Source of the DNA: Aotearoamyces nothofagi
Taxonomy: Eukaryota > Ascomycota > Leotiomycetes > Leotiales > Tympanidaceae
Reading direction: 5' to 3'
Length of the DNA stretch: 64,000 nt
Assembly: GCA_015345905.1 (NCBI GenBank)
Contig: JADDTR010000005.1
Location: forward strand, 930,001 to 994,000
In this document: piece by piece, positions 52,307 to 63,146 of the stretch
Position numbering within the stretch: position 1 is the stretch's first letter
Layout of the letters: each line of letters begins with the position of its first letter
The notes under the pieces: generated by a model
Told to the model about the DNA's origin: nothing
Seen by the model: only the letters and a program-made list of their open reading frames with translations
Database searches by the model: none
Position numbers and translations under genes: made by a program

Positions 52307-54420
52307 ATGTTCAATGCATGCAGAAGAGGCCCTGCCTCAATATGCCAATTCGCCCGGATTGCCTCGACCTCCTTTGCGCCGGTAGCATCGCGGACTTCTT
52401 CATTCTCCCTCGCCGCAAGAAATACGTCTAGCCCTGCTATAGCCGCAAGGTACATTCATATCTCAGCTGCCTTAAGATACAATGATGCCGTCGCTCCTGT
52501 CCGAGTAGCTGAGGTCGACGAAAATGACCAGGTAGCAGCGACGAGAGGTCCCCTCACAAAATTCCATGACCTGGCAGACAATGGTTTGGTGCATCGATCC
52601 ATTATATCCGCGATCACCGAGGGACTGGGCCATCATACAATGACTCAAGTACAAGCACTTACAATCAACGAGACCTTAAAAGGCATAGATGTGTAAGTAT
52701 TTCTTTTCTTCTAGGCCTGTGAGATTAAAGCTGATTTGAGAATAGTATTGCCCAAGCACGAACGGGCACAGGAAAAACTCTAGGCTTCCTAATTCCTGTC
52801 GTCCAAAACATTCTCAAACACAGTCCTGAACTCGCACACCCATCGAGATACTCCGACCGCTCCAAACCCTCCGATATCCGTGCAATCATCGTATCTCCGA
52901 CTCGAGAACTAGCTGAACAGATTGCAGTTGAAGCGAAGAAACTCACCCGAAACACGGGCCTGAAGGTTCAAGTTGCGGTTGGTGGGAATAGCAAGACCGC
53001 TATGCTGCGACAAATGCAGCGTGAAGGATGCCATCTCCTCGTCGCAACACCCGGCCGTCTCAACGATCTTTTGACAGACCCGTCTAGCAGAGTGGCTGCT
53101 CCTAACTTGAAAGCGCTTGTGCTCGATGAGGCTGATCGACTTCTGGATTCTGGATTTGCCGAAGATATTGAGGAAATCGTGCGATCGTTACCAGATAGGT
53201 CCGTCGTTGATCGCCAGACCTTACTCTTCTCTGCCACGGTTCCGAGAGAGGTCATGGGTTTGGTCAGACAAACATTGAAGCCGGACTTCAAGTTTGTGCA
53301 GACCGTGCATGAGGGCGAGCAGGCCACCCACGAAAAGGTCCCGCAGAAGCTCACTGAGGTTTTGGGTTTCGAGAATTTAATGCCAACCCTTCTTGAGCTC
53401 TGTAAGCGTGAGATTGACAAATCCCAGCACTCTGATGGCAAGATACCGCCTTTCAAGGCCATAGTCTATTTTGGCTCTACTGCTAACGTCGAACTTGCCT
53501 CGAGAATCTTTGAGGCTTTGAAGTCCCCTAATAGTGGGTTTTTTGGCAAGCACCCGTTATTCCCATGTGAGATTTCATCCATGCACGGCAAGTACACTCA
53601 GCAAGTTCGAAGTCGTGTGTCCGACCGTTTCCGCCGCACAAAGTCAGGAATCATGTTTTCATCCGATGTCACGGCTAGAGGAATGGATTTCCCAGGTGTA
53701 ACACATGTTATCCAGGTCGGCCTGCCACCCAATCGTGACCAGTATATCCATCGGATTGGGCGAACTGGACGGGGTGACAAGCTAGGAGAAGGCTGGACTT
53801 TTGTGACCCCTCTGGAGAAGAGACAGGCTCGGTCCCTTCTGAAAGGTCTTCCTCTCGTCCCAGACGAAACATTGGAAGCCGCAAAGGTTGACATGACCAA
53901 GGATGCCCAGCTTTCAGCAGACCTGGCTACAACTTTAAGTCAAGTTGGTGATGCGACGAAGATGGTGGGCCGAGATGCAAAGGCTGACGCGTACATGGCT
54001 ATGCTCGGCTCATTGCAATCAGTACCAGACAAGCATCTGTTGATGGAGTTACTGAACCAATGGACACGATTTGGTTGGGGATGGGAAGCCCCCCCTTCTA
54101 TTTCTCCTGGACTGGCAAGAAAACTTGGCATAGACAGAATCCGAGGCATCCGCCTTGGAAGTGCTGATAGATCTCAAAGCCATTTTGACGGATACTCTGG
54201 TGGATTTAGCGGCCGTGACCGCGGTGGATTTGGAGATAGAGGTGGACGCAGTTTCGGTGGTGACCGTGGTAGAAGCAGTGGCGATAGAGGTGGCCGTAGC
54301 TTCGGTGGTGACCGTGGACGAAACGGTAGCGACAGAGATGACTATGGAGGCCGTGGCGGGCGATCAAGTTATGGTGATCGCAGCAGTCGATCAGATTTCA
54401 ATGACCGTGCGAGCTTCTGA
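52307..54420 (+). CDS. mss116: Mitochondrial DEAD-box RNA helicase Mss116
   Basis: ATP-dependent RNA helicase that helps splice mitochondrial introns and acts in mitochondrial translation. Two exons, 52307-52692 and 52746-54420 (53-nt intron, phase 2); 686 aa. Residues 1 to about 55 form a mitochondrial presequence (MFNACRRGPASICQFARIAST...). Helicase motifs: Q-motif region GHHTMTQVQALTI, motif I ARTGTGKT 133-140, Ia PTRELAE, Ib TPGR, motif II DEAD 256-259, motif III SAT 291-293, motif V with ARGMDFPGV, motif VI HRIGRTGR 464-471. The C-terminus from about residue 615 is an Arg/Gly/Asp-rich RGG-type tail for RNA binding. Domain order and the Mss116-type C-terminal extension (QWTRFGWGWEAPPSISPGLARKLG) support this over nuclear DEAD-box proteins. 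Confidence 0.93.
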
Positions 54421-54813
54421 GCCAAGGCATGAACACCGGTCTAAATGTAACTGATTTTTATATGTATTGGTACATTGCTTTCTTTCTCCTTGTATAAAAA
54501 GCACGGCTTGTATGAGTTCCCGGGGTAGGCGTTCCCCGGGCCTTTTGGGATATGTGGATATATTGCATTGCAAAGCGTTGTGGGGAGGATAACGGGGTTC
54601 ATAGTTGACACGCTCTCAAACGCAATAGTCCACCCTCTACTTTTACTATTATTGAACATGAATTTCAATCCTGACTACTAGTAGTTGGCCATCGACGATG
54701 GTGTGGCCTGTGCTCCTATTCTATAGACTATCCCAAGCACCATGCAATGCGGCACCCTATATTCAATATGAAAAAACCCCCATACCCAACGCCGGAGATA
54801 TCGCGAAGCATCT
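54421..54813. other. Convergent intergenic region, Mss116 / Pex7
   Basis: No gene seen. A short inverted repeat with 7-bp GC arms (CCCGGGG and CCCCGGG, 8-nt loop) lies at about 54519-54541 in the Mss116 3' flank. Confidence 0.5.
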
Positions 54814-56039
54814 TCATCGGCCTGCTCCAGCTCCCATGACCGCTCTGACATCCCACACTAAAAGTCTTTCATCCCATCCAACACTCGCGCACCAGCCTTC
54901 AGATCCAAACAGGCACCAGTCCACGCCCGTCACGAATTCCGTGTGCCTGCCCATCCTGCCCAGCTCCTTGCCCATACTTGCTCTTCCCATGCTAGCAGCT
55001 GGGGGTTCCTTGCCAGGCACGCCCATTGCAGACCCGTCGCTCCAGACTCTACAGGTCATGTCATAACTCGCACTGAGCAGCACATCGCTTAGGTGCGGAC
55101 TCCACGCAATCTTCCTGATGGCGTACTCATGGCCTGACAGCAGAGCCACAGGACCTGAAGGATTCCTTATGTCAAATGTGCGGATGATACGGTCAACACC
55201 GGCGGTGGCGATGACGTTTGCGCGATATTTGTTCCAGTCGTGAGTGAGAGCCTCGGAGGGCGCAAATGCAGGGCGGTTCGACCCGATGAGGGAGGGGTGC
55301 CCGATTGTGGACTGGGATGAGTGGATGGGGATGGAGTTTACGAGGTGGTTGGATGCAGAAGCTGGGGTTCGCAGGTCAAATATTCGCAGGTGGGAGTCGG
55401 AGGAGACAGAGGAGAGGATAGAGGGGGAGTGCGGAGAGAAGGCCGTGGAGTAGGTGCAGGAGTGGGTGGGGAGTGTGACGACTGAGGCCTGCCGTTGGGG
55501 TGACCACTGTGGGATATGTAGTTAATATCACAGAGAGGCCATAGAGAACAGCATACGGGGAAGATGGAGAGGAGCATACCACTTTGATTGTGCCGTCCCA
55601 CGAGCTGGAAGCAAAAGTATCCTTCGAGACCAAGTTCCAGAACACGGAGAAGACTTCGCGATTATGCTCTTGCCATGACTGAACCGGGAAGTCATTCACA
55701 GAAATGTCAAAAAGCTTCACTGAGCCGTCTCCGCAGCCGACGACGATCTGGTTCTCATGGGCCTCGGACCAGGCTGTATCGAAGAGAGAGTCCTGGGTGT
55801 CGTACCTGCGCAGCCAAGTCAGCATCGCTCCCCAAGTCACTCGTCGCCTGCGCAGGGTCATAATACCATTTCTCGGCCTGGATGCCATTCGCAGTCAAGC
55901 CCAAGATATACAGCCGTCCATTGCCCACGAGCCCAAAGTTGGCCGAGGCTGAGACGGCAATGCGCGAATCGAAGAACGGCGAGTATTTGACTGCGTAGCC
56001 ATTGAAGCCTTGCGTGCGGAACTCGAGCATGCCATTCAT
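54814..56039 (-). CDS. pex7: Peroxisomal PTS2 receptor Pex7
   Basis: WD40 beta-propeller that binds PTS2 signals and brings proteins such as thiolase to peroxisomes with a co-receptor. Three exons on the minus strand: 56039-55867, 55805-55580, 55506-54814 (introns 61 and 73 nt); 363 aa, or 360 if the internal ATG at 56030 is used, which gives the family-typical MLEFRTQGFNGYAVKYSPFF start. WD repeats are evident: FDTAWSEAHENQIVVGCGDGSVKLFD, VFWNLVSKDTFASSSWDGTIKVW, AFSPHSPSILSSVSSDSHLRIFDLR, IATAGVDRIIRTFDIRNP, IAWSPHLSDVLLSASYDMTCRVW. The insertion GKEPPAASMGRASMGKELG precedes the last repeat (WCASVGWDERLLVWD). Divergent with the AlkB gene. Confidence 0.94.
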
Positions 56040-56473
56040 GACTGCAATCGTATCGACGGCGCCGCAATCATGAGGAAAGCCGCATCGTGGGAAAGAGAGG
56101 CAGAGGTCGACTTCTTGTTATGAATTGTGAATTGTTCGTCCAGCGGGCAGCTTTCCCCACGCTGACCGACCGAGCGACTTGTGCCGAGGGCGGTCAGCAA
56201 CCCTTCCACTATACGGTTGGCAGAAACTCCACGTCCGTGATAAGAGGCAACAACGCTCAGTGCCTGTCTTTATACAATGCCAATATTCAAACTTTTGCAA
56301 GTACTGAAAGACTCTAACACCACTTATATGTTATGTAGGAAGCTCATTTCAATACCTACGCATGGTTCCTTGCCTAACAGCAAATTTCATCCCTGTATTG
56401 CCACTATCAAAGAGAGGGCTACACTACAAGGTAGACTTCCCCCGTTAGAACTACTCTATACTCTGCCTGGACT
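56040..56473. promoter_or_regulatory. Shared upstream region, Pex7 / AlkB-type gene
   Basis: 434 bp between divergent starts; both promoters must be here. No specific motif is claimed. Confidence 0.45.
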
Positions 56474-57887
56474 ATGGATGGGTTCATTTCAAGAAAAAGA
56501 CGGAGGCTATCTCCACCTCCAGCAGATACTACTGGAAAGGCCAACAATCTCAATATTTCTGATGATGATGACTCTACGGATTTCAAGCTTACACTGCTGG
56601 CGTCCCTACACCCATATCTTGAACAACAGGTCCTTCTCGATGTGCTCTTAGCCCATGAAGGATCGGTAGAAGATGCTTCCTCCTCTCTTGTTGTCCCTAA
56701 TACTTTTTCGCCGAAGAAATCTTCGGCCTCTACAGGATACCAGAGCTCCTTAACTAATTTTGCTACTACGCACGAAACCTCGCCGAAGAACGCGAAGCTC
56801 CTGTCGAAAAAGGGCAGGACTCTGCATCTTTATTCACCGGAAGATGTTGCTGTACACACTCCATGTTCTATCATCCATAACTTTCTCGAAACTGACGAAG
56901 CAAACGATCTTCTAAAGGAGCTTTTAGGGGAGGTGCCTAGTTTCGAACGAATGACATTCAAGTTATTTGATAACGTCGTCACTAGTCCTCACACTGCTTG
57001 CTTTTATGTGGATAGTGTAGAGCAGCAAAGAATTCAGAAGACTGAATATATATACAACGGAGGCCTCCTGACTGTAAGTGGCAACGGTCTCTCATTCAAA
57101 CACAACCAACAGGAAGCAGGATGTCCGTCAACTAACGCCACTTATGCGACAAATTGCCCCTAAAGTCCAGAAGGCCGTGAATTCCGAGGTGGCTTCCCGT
57201 ATTAAGTCGCACTATCCAAATGCCAAAAAGTTGAAGTACCAATCTCCTGACCCCTGGAGACCGAACGCCGCATTTGTCAACTGCTATAGCGGTGGCGCCG
57301 AGAGTGTCGGCTACCACAGTGACCAGCTCACCTATCTCGGGCCCCGAGCCATCATCGGCAGCATCTCACTGGGTGTAGCTCGAGAATTCCGTGTCCGTCG
57401 TATCGTCCCGCAAGAATTAGATCCCTCTTCCGCGTTGCCAGCCTCAAAGGCCAGACCCAAGACGAAAGAAGATGGAGACGCTGAAGGACAGATCTCGATT
57501 CATCTGCCACATAACTCGCTGCTCGTGATGCATGCAGAGATGCAAGAAGAATGGAAACACAGCATCGCACCCGCTGCGGCAATCGATCCCCATCCTGTCG
57601 GGGGCATTAAGCGGGTCAATATTACATATAGAGATTACAAGGCAGCTTTGCATCCGAAGTTTACGCCGAAGTGCAAGTGTCGGGTTCCTACCGTTCTGCG
57701 GGTTGTGCAGAGAAAGAAGGAGAACTTTGGAAGGTACTTTTGGATGTGTCATGCAGGAAATGTGCCGGGTAAAGAGGGGTGAGTATTACGTTCCACGCGA
57801 TGGGCTACGATGAGGCTGACTTCGAGCAGCTGTGCCTTTTTCCAGTGGGCAGATTTTGATGATGATGGGTATCCAATCTGGAGATAG
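56474..57887 (+). CDS. AlkB-type Fe(II)/2OG dioxygenase with CUE and GRF zinc-finger domains
   Basis: Predicted nuclear DNA/RNA demethylase of the AlkB family. Three exons: 56474-57073, 57120-57778, 57830-57887 (introns 46 and 51 nt); 438 aa. An N-terminal CUE-like, ubiquitin-binding segment (DFKLTLLASLHPYLEQQVLLDVLLAHEGSVEDASSSL, about 36-72) precedes the dioxygenase core (about 120-370). Metal ligands: H266 and D268 (GYHSDQLTYLGPR) and H347 (EEWKHSI); the 2OG-binding arginine is likely R365 in KRVNITYRDY. The C-terminal GRF zinc finger spans the last splice: CKC (C385, C387), GRYFWMC (C410), C421 in CAFFQW. The first intron has two AGs 7 nt apart; only the second (57119) joins GGLLT to DVRQLTP in frame. 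This CUE-AlkB-GRF order is, as I recall, known in filamentous fungi. The substrate is not fixed by sequence. Confidence 0.9.
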
Positions 57888-58109
57888 AACCCAACGAGAC
57901 TAAGGGATCATATTATGAATAGCCATTAATGTAGTCATGTTTGATGAAGACAGCACGGGAATGGGGCATAACAGAGACGTTAATTGGCTATGCAGTTTCG
58001 TAAAAAGCGCATGATTCCCGAATATCCAGGCCATGCAACCGTGCCAAAACGCCATGCAAGAATATCCTGGACTCATAAGCCATATATATGCATCCCATGG
58101 TATCTATCC

Positions 58110-60799
58110 TTATCCCACAACAGCCTTCATGCTTAGACTCTCCAGAAATCCAGACAAGTCCTCTTTCTTGACTTCGACGACACAATGTTCAAAACTGTCG
58201 ATTCGAACCCGGGCATTTGTCTCTTCTACAACCTCTTGAAATGCGTTTCCAAATTTGTTTCGCCCATATCCTCGCGTCTCTTCTTTATCTTCGTCGTCGC
58301 TTTCCTCTTCATCAGACGATGATTCCGAGCCCTCAGATTCCGTCTCGTCTTCATCTTCGTCGTCATTGTTTAATTGATGTCGAGCATTGCGCTTTTCTTC
58401 ACGAATTTTTTCCTTATTCAGCCTATTCTCCTCCTTCGCTTTCTCTTTAGCCTCGCGCTTTTCCTTCCTTCCTTTGGCTGCTTCGCGGTCTCCAAATCCC
58501 ATGCCGCCACCGCCGCCGCCACCTCCTGTACCGACAACAACGTAGATACCACGACCCTCATTAAGTCCGGCAACCACAAGAGGAGTACCTCTGCCACCAT
58601 GACCTAGCTTTCCCTTACTTTCTCGCTCTTGTTCTGCGATTGCCTCGCCGATCCAAAGAGCGAGTTTTGTTAATGCGGCTGGATGAGTAAAGAGGGGTAC
58701 GTCAGGTCCATCTTTAACAACGCACATACGGAAGGCTCGAAGATGGCGGATTTGTCGCTTCTCGATGAGGGAGGTACCTGTGCGCAAAATGGCACGATGT
58801 AGATATTGGGCAGTTGGAAGAGCAGCTTTGAGATGGTCAATGCTATTATATATTAGCCGGGCCTGGGTTTGTGCGAAAAATGGAGTTTGTACTTCTCAAG
58901 AGCATCATAAGCATCCCAAAATCTTCCAACCCATTCCTCACCTTCTAATGCCCCTTCCTCATCTGAAGTCTCTTTAATTTCCCGGCCTCGGTCCCATCCG
59001 CCATTCTCTAGTGTTATTACACCTTTCTTGCCTACTTCAAGGATGGCTCCAACAACAACACCCACATCTTGAGCACTAAGAGTTGCTCGCCAGCCCCAAC
59101 TTCTGACGAAGCCCCAACCTTCCTTGTCCCCTGCTCTATCCCTCCCGTCTGCGTCTGTGGCCGGGACTAGGTCGTCTAAGCCGTACATCTGTGAATACTT
59201 TAGCAGCTTAGCCCGTAGACCACGCTTTAATTCCATATCCATATGTGTATAACTCTGTTTGCACTGTACAAGACTAACACCCATCTTCGCGAGTAATTTA
59301 TGCAGTCGCTTCCTCCCACTATCCGACCAGATATGCAATCTTGCTGATAAGTAAGGAGAATGCAACATGCTGTCATACAAACTCCAATGCCTGATTAGGA
59401 GAAACTTGGGCTCGGGTGATAGTCGTATGCTGGTATCCGTCGGGCTTCTTGCTGTTGTTGGTATAATCCCAGTGCTTTCTGCATAAGAATTGCGGTTTCC
59501 ATTAGATCCCCAGTCGGCTAGGTCTGGAGGATTCAGTCGCCGGACTTCATCACGGAGAAGCTGTCGTATTCGAGAACCTCGTATACCAAGCCAGCCAGAA
59601 GAATAACCTCGAGACTCAGAGGACTTTTGCGATGATATGGCTACACCCGTAGACGTCCGTCCATAGAGTTCCATAGAGGTGACTCCAACAATTGTTAACC
59701 AAAGTAGATCGTTATCTTCTCGACCTAATTCCGATGCAAGCGAATACATCATTGAAGATATAGGCTCTGAATATGATGCGCCTAAAGAGTAATATGCACG
59801 TAAAACAGCCTCATGTTTCCGTCGAATCTTAAGCAGGCGACGTCTCAGTGTACGCGCGGATGGAGGTTTTGGAGGCTGGGCTGGTGTCGGGGATACTGAG
59901 CGTGAATCACTAGAAGTTATTGGGCCCTCCAAAGACATTAGACCACGTCTTTGTGGTCGGCTAGGAGATTCTGCTATTGAACTTGACTGTTTCGTATTAG
60001 TTTTGTTCATCCCAAAGACCAATTTACGTACAGAGTTACTCCTTCGACGTTGCCGTGGCCTATTTTCGTCATCACTACTGCCATCCTCGTCTCGATCTGA
60101 CCAGGACTTCCTCTTCTGTCCGGGGATTATGCTAGTAATGGTCGCCGGTGTATCTTCATCCTCACTCTCTGTATCACTGACATCGCTGTCATCCCTATCA
60201 TCTATTTCTGGCATGTCCAGTAGTGCCAAATAAGCATCTCTCTCTGCACCTAGATCCTCCTCAATATCGCCATCATCGAAAACAATTATCCCACCTCTTC
60301 CAGGTTTATAGCCGCGATTAATACGTCCCCCATCAACCCCAGGATCTTTCCGTGCAGAGGTCCCGTGATCAGGGTTCAGAACAGATGGAGAGCCGCCAAA
60401 GGCATTCCCTAAGTTCCACGGCCGCCTCGCGTCCACCACCCAGACTTCAACACCACTAAAGCTGCCCGCTCCGTCGCCATCATCTTCTATTCCTAGTAGA
60501 CTAGTCATATCAACGAGTCCACCGGCTCCAAGACAGATCACGACACCTCCGCTTCCACCCTGGCTTTCCATCATAGGTTTGATTACATCTCGGCCTGCCG
60601 TTTCCAGATCGCCATAGCCGGCTATTGGCTGAATCTTATGAGGTATGTAGTCACGCTTGAGGAGATGTGTTAGTATTCGGCAACCGCATAATGCATCCGG
60701 TTCGAGGGCCACGAGTATGATGACCGGCGGCGACAACGGATGGTGTGTTCGTTGAAGATGAAGGTAAAGTGTGGACAGCAGTGAACGTGGTAGATACAT
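58110..60799 (-). CDS. cdc45: DNA replication initiation factor Cdc45
   Basis: Core of the CMG helicase (Cdc45-MCM-GINS) that opens origins and drives forks. Two exons on the minus strand: 60799-58893 and 58842-58110 (50-nt intron, phase 2); 879 aa. The N-terminus MYLPRSLLSTLYLHL and VIILVALEPDALCGCRILTHLLKRDYIPHKIQPIAGYGDL is diagnostic, followed by VEVWVVDARRPWNLGN. Later marks: LLWLTIVGVTSMELYGRTSTGVA, FLLIRHWSLYDSMLHSPYLSARLHIWSDSGRKRLHKLLAKMGVSL, and GFVRSWGWRATLSAQDVGVVVGAILE. Residues about 192-330 are an acidic, Ser-rich insert. A second insert near the C-terminus has a Gly run (742-749), a basic coil (755-790) and an acidic tract (795-825) before FGNAFQEVVEETNARVRIDSFEHCVVEVKKEDL. 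Confidence 0.95.
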
Positions 60800-61574
60800 C
60801 GCGGGTGTCTCTTGAGCACCGCTTGTTCATTCCAGCTATAATGTGGCTGTAATGGCTGTCAATGGTATCGGCAACTGTATCATAACGTGGAAGAATTGGG
60901 CTGGTGTTCGGCTGTAAAACGCGTTTTCGAAGTCGCGTCAAGACAGTTAAGAACAAGAGATCATGCCGATCAGCTTGTAGTGCTCTGGTAAATAATGTAG
61001 TATATCAATAAACCTTGTAGGTTAGAAAATCACAAGAAAAGGAGAATAGAATATCTTCATGGACAGCGTGCTTGGTAAGACTGGCATATTCCTCGTTCGG
61101 CAAGTCGCGTTTAACTCTACAGTAGCATTTAGAGACGCGACCCTCAATCCGCACTAATCTAAATCAGGGTTTCGCGCGTCAATGTCTAAATTCGGAATGA
61201 CAACCATGACGTCTGTTCGAGGCTATTTTAAAATTGAAGGCACACCTATAACCATCAAAGCCATACCTATTTTTGATTGGAGAGTACTACCAGGACACGA
61301 CACGAGGATTTTCTGAAACTTTATAGGAAATTCAGAAGAAGCAGAGTCAATAAAATCGCACAGCAGTACTTGTGCTCCCATCAACACCACACCGGTGCAT
61401 GAGTGAGTGCTTTTACATCTATGCAATAGTGAACCATCTGGACCAAAGTGTTTAGCTATCTTCCTCTTATGCCTCTCCTGTTAACCATACAATGAGGTAG
61501 TTTCTCAATTGCTTTCAGTAATTTGATATGATCTGGTCACTGTAATATTGACAGGGTTATGGATACACAACACG
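60800..61574. promoter_or_regulatory. Shared upstream region, Cdc45 / JmjC gene
   Basis: 775 bp between divergent starts; no gene is seen inside it. Both promoters must lie here; no MCB-like ACGCGT box was picked out with confidence (ACGCGTTTT-like sequence occurs at about 60917 in the Cdc45 upstream flank). Confidence 0.45.
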
Positions 61575-63146
61575 ATGGCATCCACAGAGTCCACGCCCGT
61601 TGACCAGCTAATAGCCCACTCCATTGAGCTGTGCGATAATATACGAGCATCTCTCGACCACTTCTCCACTCGACCAGGCAGCGCTAAAGATCCGGATTTT
61701 GCCCAAGATGATAGCATCTATCAATGTGGCGAGCCTGTCATTCACCTTCTACTCCGTCAAGCAAAGGTGTTATGCAAGAGGGCTGGGGACTGGTCACTGT
61801 TACAAAGGCGACTGGATGATCTCATCTCGCTTGCCAATGGGAAGTTTTATGCCTATCCTTTCAAAGATGTGCCCGAGTGCTGGAGGAGACTCTTTACCGA
61901 TGCGAGTATCCTGAAAGCCTGCTCGGTGGTTACTGGGCGTGTATGGAAGATTGGGGGTAGTGATACGACCGTTTCTATTAATGGTATTAGTGTCACTGAT
62001 AACATGGCTGATACTATTGTGCGAACTCTTGATTTAGCCGTCATTATGGCTGGCGCGCCTGGCCGAGAGAGGCGACCATGGATCGAGAAATTCTTAAAGC
62101 TCTTAGAACCAACCCTCGAAGTAGCTAGTATACCGGGAGGAGATTCACGGCCGGCAAAGCGGCAAAAGGGCGACTTTATCTCATCAAAGGATACTTTCCC
62201 AGCTTCAAGCACATTCATTCCACAAGTCTCTTTTCCAATCGCCAAAAGAGCTGCCCCGTCAATGGAAGCATTTGAGACTTACATGCAGTGTCCAAGAGAT
62301 GTTTCAGTAGGACCAGAGCCACTTGTTATCCAAAATGCACTTGAACATTGGCCAGCACGAGCTGAACGTCCGTGGAACCAGCCGTCCTATTTAATGTCTA
62401 GAACACTTGGTGGAAGGAGACTGGTGCCTGTAGAAGTTGGGCGCAGCTATGTTGACGAGGACTGGGGCCAAAAGATAATCCCATTTAAAGAATTCTTGGA
62501 GAAATATCTTCTACAGCACCCGTTACTACGTAGAGGCACTTCCCTTAAACTAGAGGCCTACGCCGGCCATGACCAAGGGTCGGACGGTGGAGTGCCCATA
62601 ACCGCAACTGGCTACCTTGCTCAGCACGACCTCTTCGCACAGATACCATCTTTACGAGCCGACATCAGTATTCCCGACTACTGCTACACCTCCCCACCAC
62701 CTCCACACTTCTCTTCGCCACTTGCCGTGAGGCACGCTTCGCTGCCCCAGCTAGACGAGCCCTTATTAAATGCCTGGTTCGGACCAGCTGGAACCATCAG
62801 CCCCTTGCACACCGACCCATATCATAACATCCTAACACAGGTAGTGGGTCGAAAATATGTACGCCTCTATGCCCCTAGAGAAAGCGAAAAGTTGTATGCA
62901 CGAGGAATTGAAGATGGGGGTGTGGATATGGGAAATACCAGTGCGTTGGATATTGGCATCCTGGAAGGATGGGATGGCAGCAATGAAGACCGTGAGGATG
63001 CTATGCGGAAATTCACGCTTTATAGTACGGCGGAGTGTGTGGATCTCATTCTGGAAGAAGGCGAGTGTCTTTATATCCCTGTGGGATGGTGGCACTACAT
63101 CCGCAGCTTGAGCGTCAGCTTTAGTGTTAGTTTTTGGTGGAACTGA
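61575..63146 (+). CDS. JmjC-domain Fe(II)/2OG oxygenase (KDM8/JMJD5-like)
   Basis: Predicted 2-oxoglutarate oxygenase of the cupin-like JmjC group related to JMJD5/KDM8. Single exon, 523 aa, start ATG 61575 (CACGATGG). The N-terminal half (about 1-215) is helical with [23 protein letters not shown] and [27 protein letters not shown]. The JmjC domain (about 250-523) carries [62 protein letters not shown], the metal triad H412-x-D414 ([12 protein letters not shown]) and H507 ([11 protein letters not shown]), and the C-terminal SVSFWWN typical of JMJD5-like proteins. K-type 2OG anchor is probably [10 protein letters not shown]. Whether it acts as a hydroxylase, demethylase or protease is unsettled for this family. 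Confidence 0.92.
   Translation: MASTESTPVDQLIAHSIELCDNIRASLDHFSTRPGSAKDPDFAQDDSIYQCGEPVIHLLLRQAKVLCKRAGDWSLLQRRLDDLISLANGKFYAYPFKDVPECWRRLFTDASILKACSVVTGRVWKIGGSDTTVSINGISVTDNMADTIVRTLDLAVIMAGAPGRERRPWIEKFLKLLEPTLEVASIPGGDSRPAKRQKGDFISSKDTFPASSTFIPQVSFPIAKRAAPSMEAFETYMQCPRDVSVGPEPLVIQNALEHWPARAERPWNQPSYLMSRTLGGRRLVPVEVGRSYVDEDWGQKIIPFKEFLEKYLLQHPLLRRGTSLKLEAYAGHDQGSDGGVPITATGYLAQHDLFAQIPSLRADISIPDYCYTSPPPPHFSSPLAVRHASLPQLDEPLLNAWFGPAGTISPLHTDPYHNILTQVVGRKYVRLYAPRESEKLYARGIEDGGVDMGNTSALDIGILEGWDGSNEDREDAMRKFTLYSTAECVDLILEEGECLYIPVGWWHYIRSLSVSFSVSFWWN

Noticed and set aside
58195-58215. GGTTCGAATC on the minus strand, a tRNA B-box-like word
   Set aside because: It is part of the Cdc45 coding frame (ARVRIDSF) and no cloverleaf can be folded around it.
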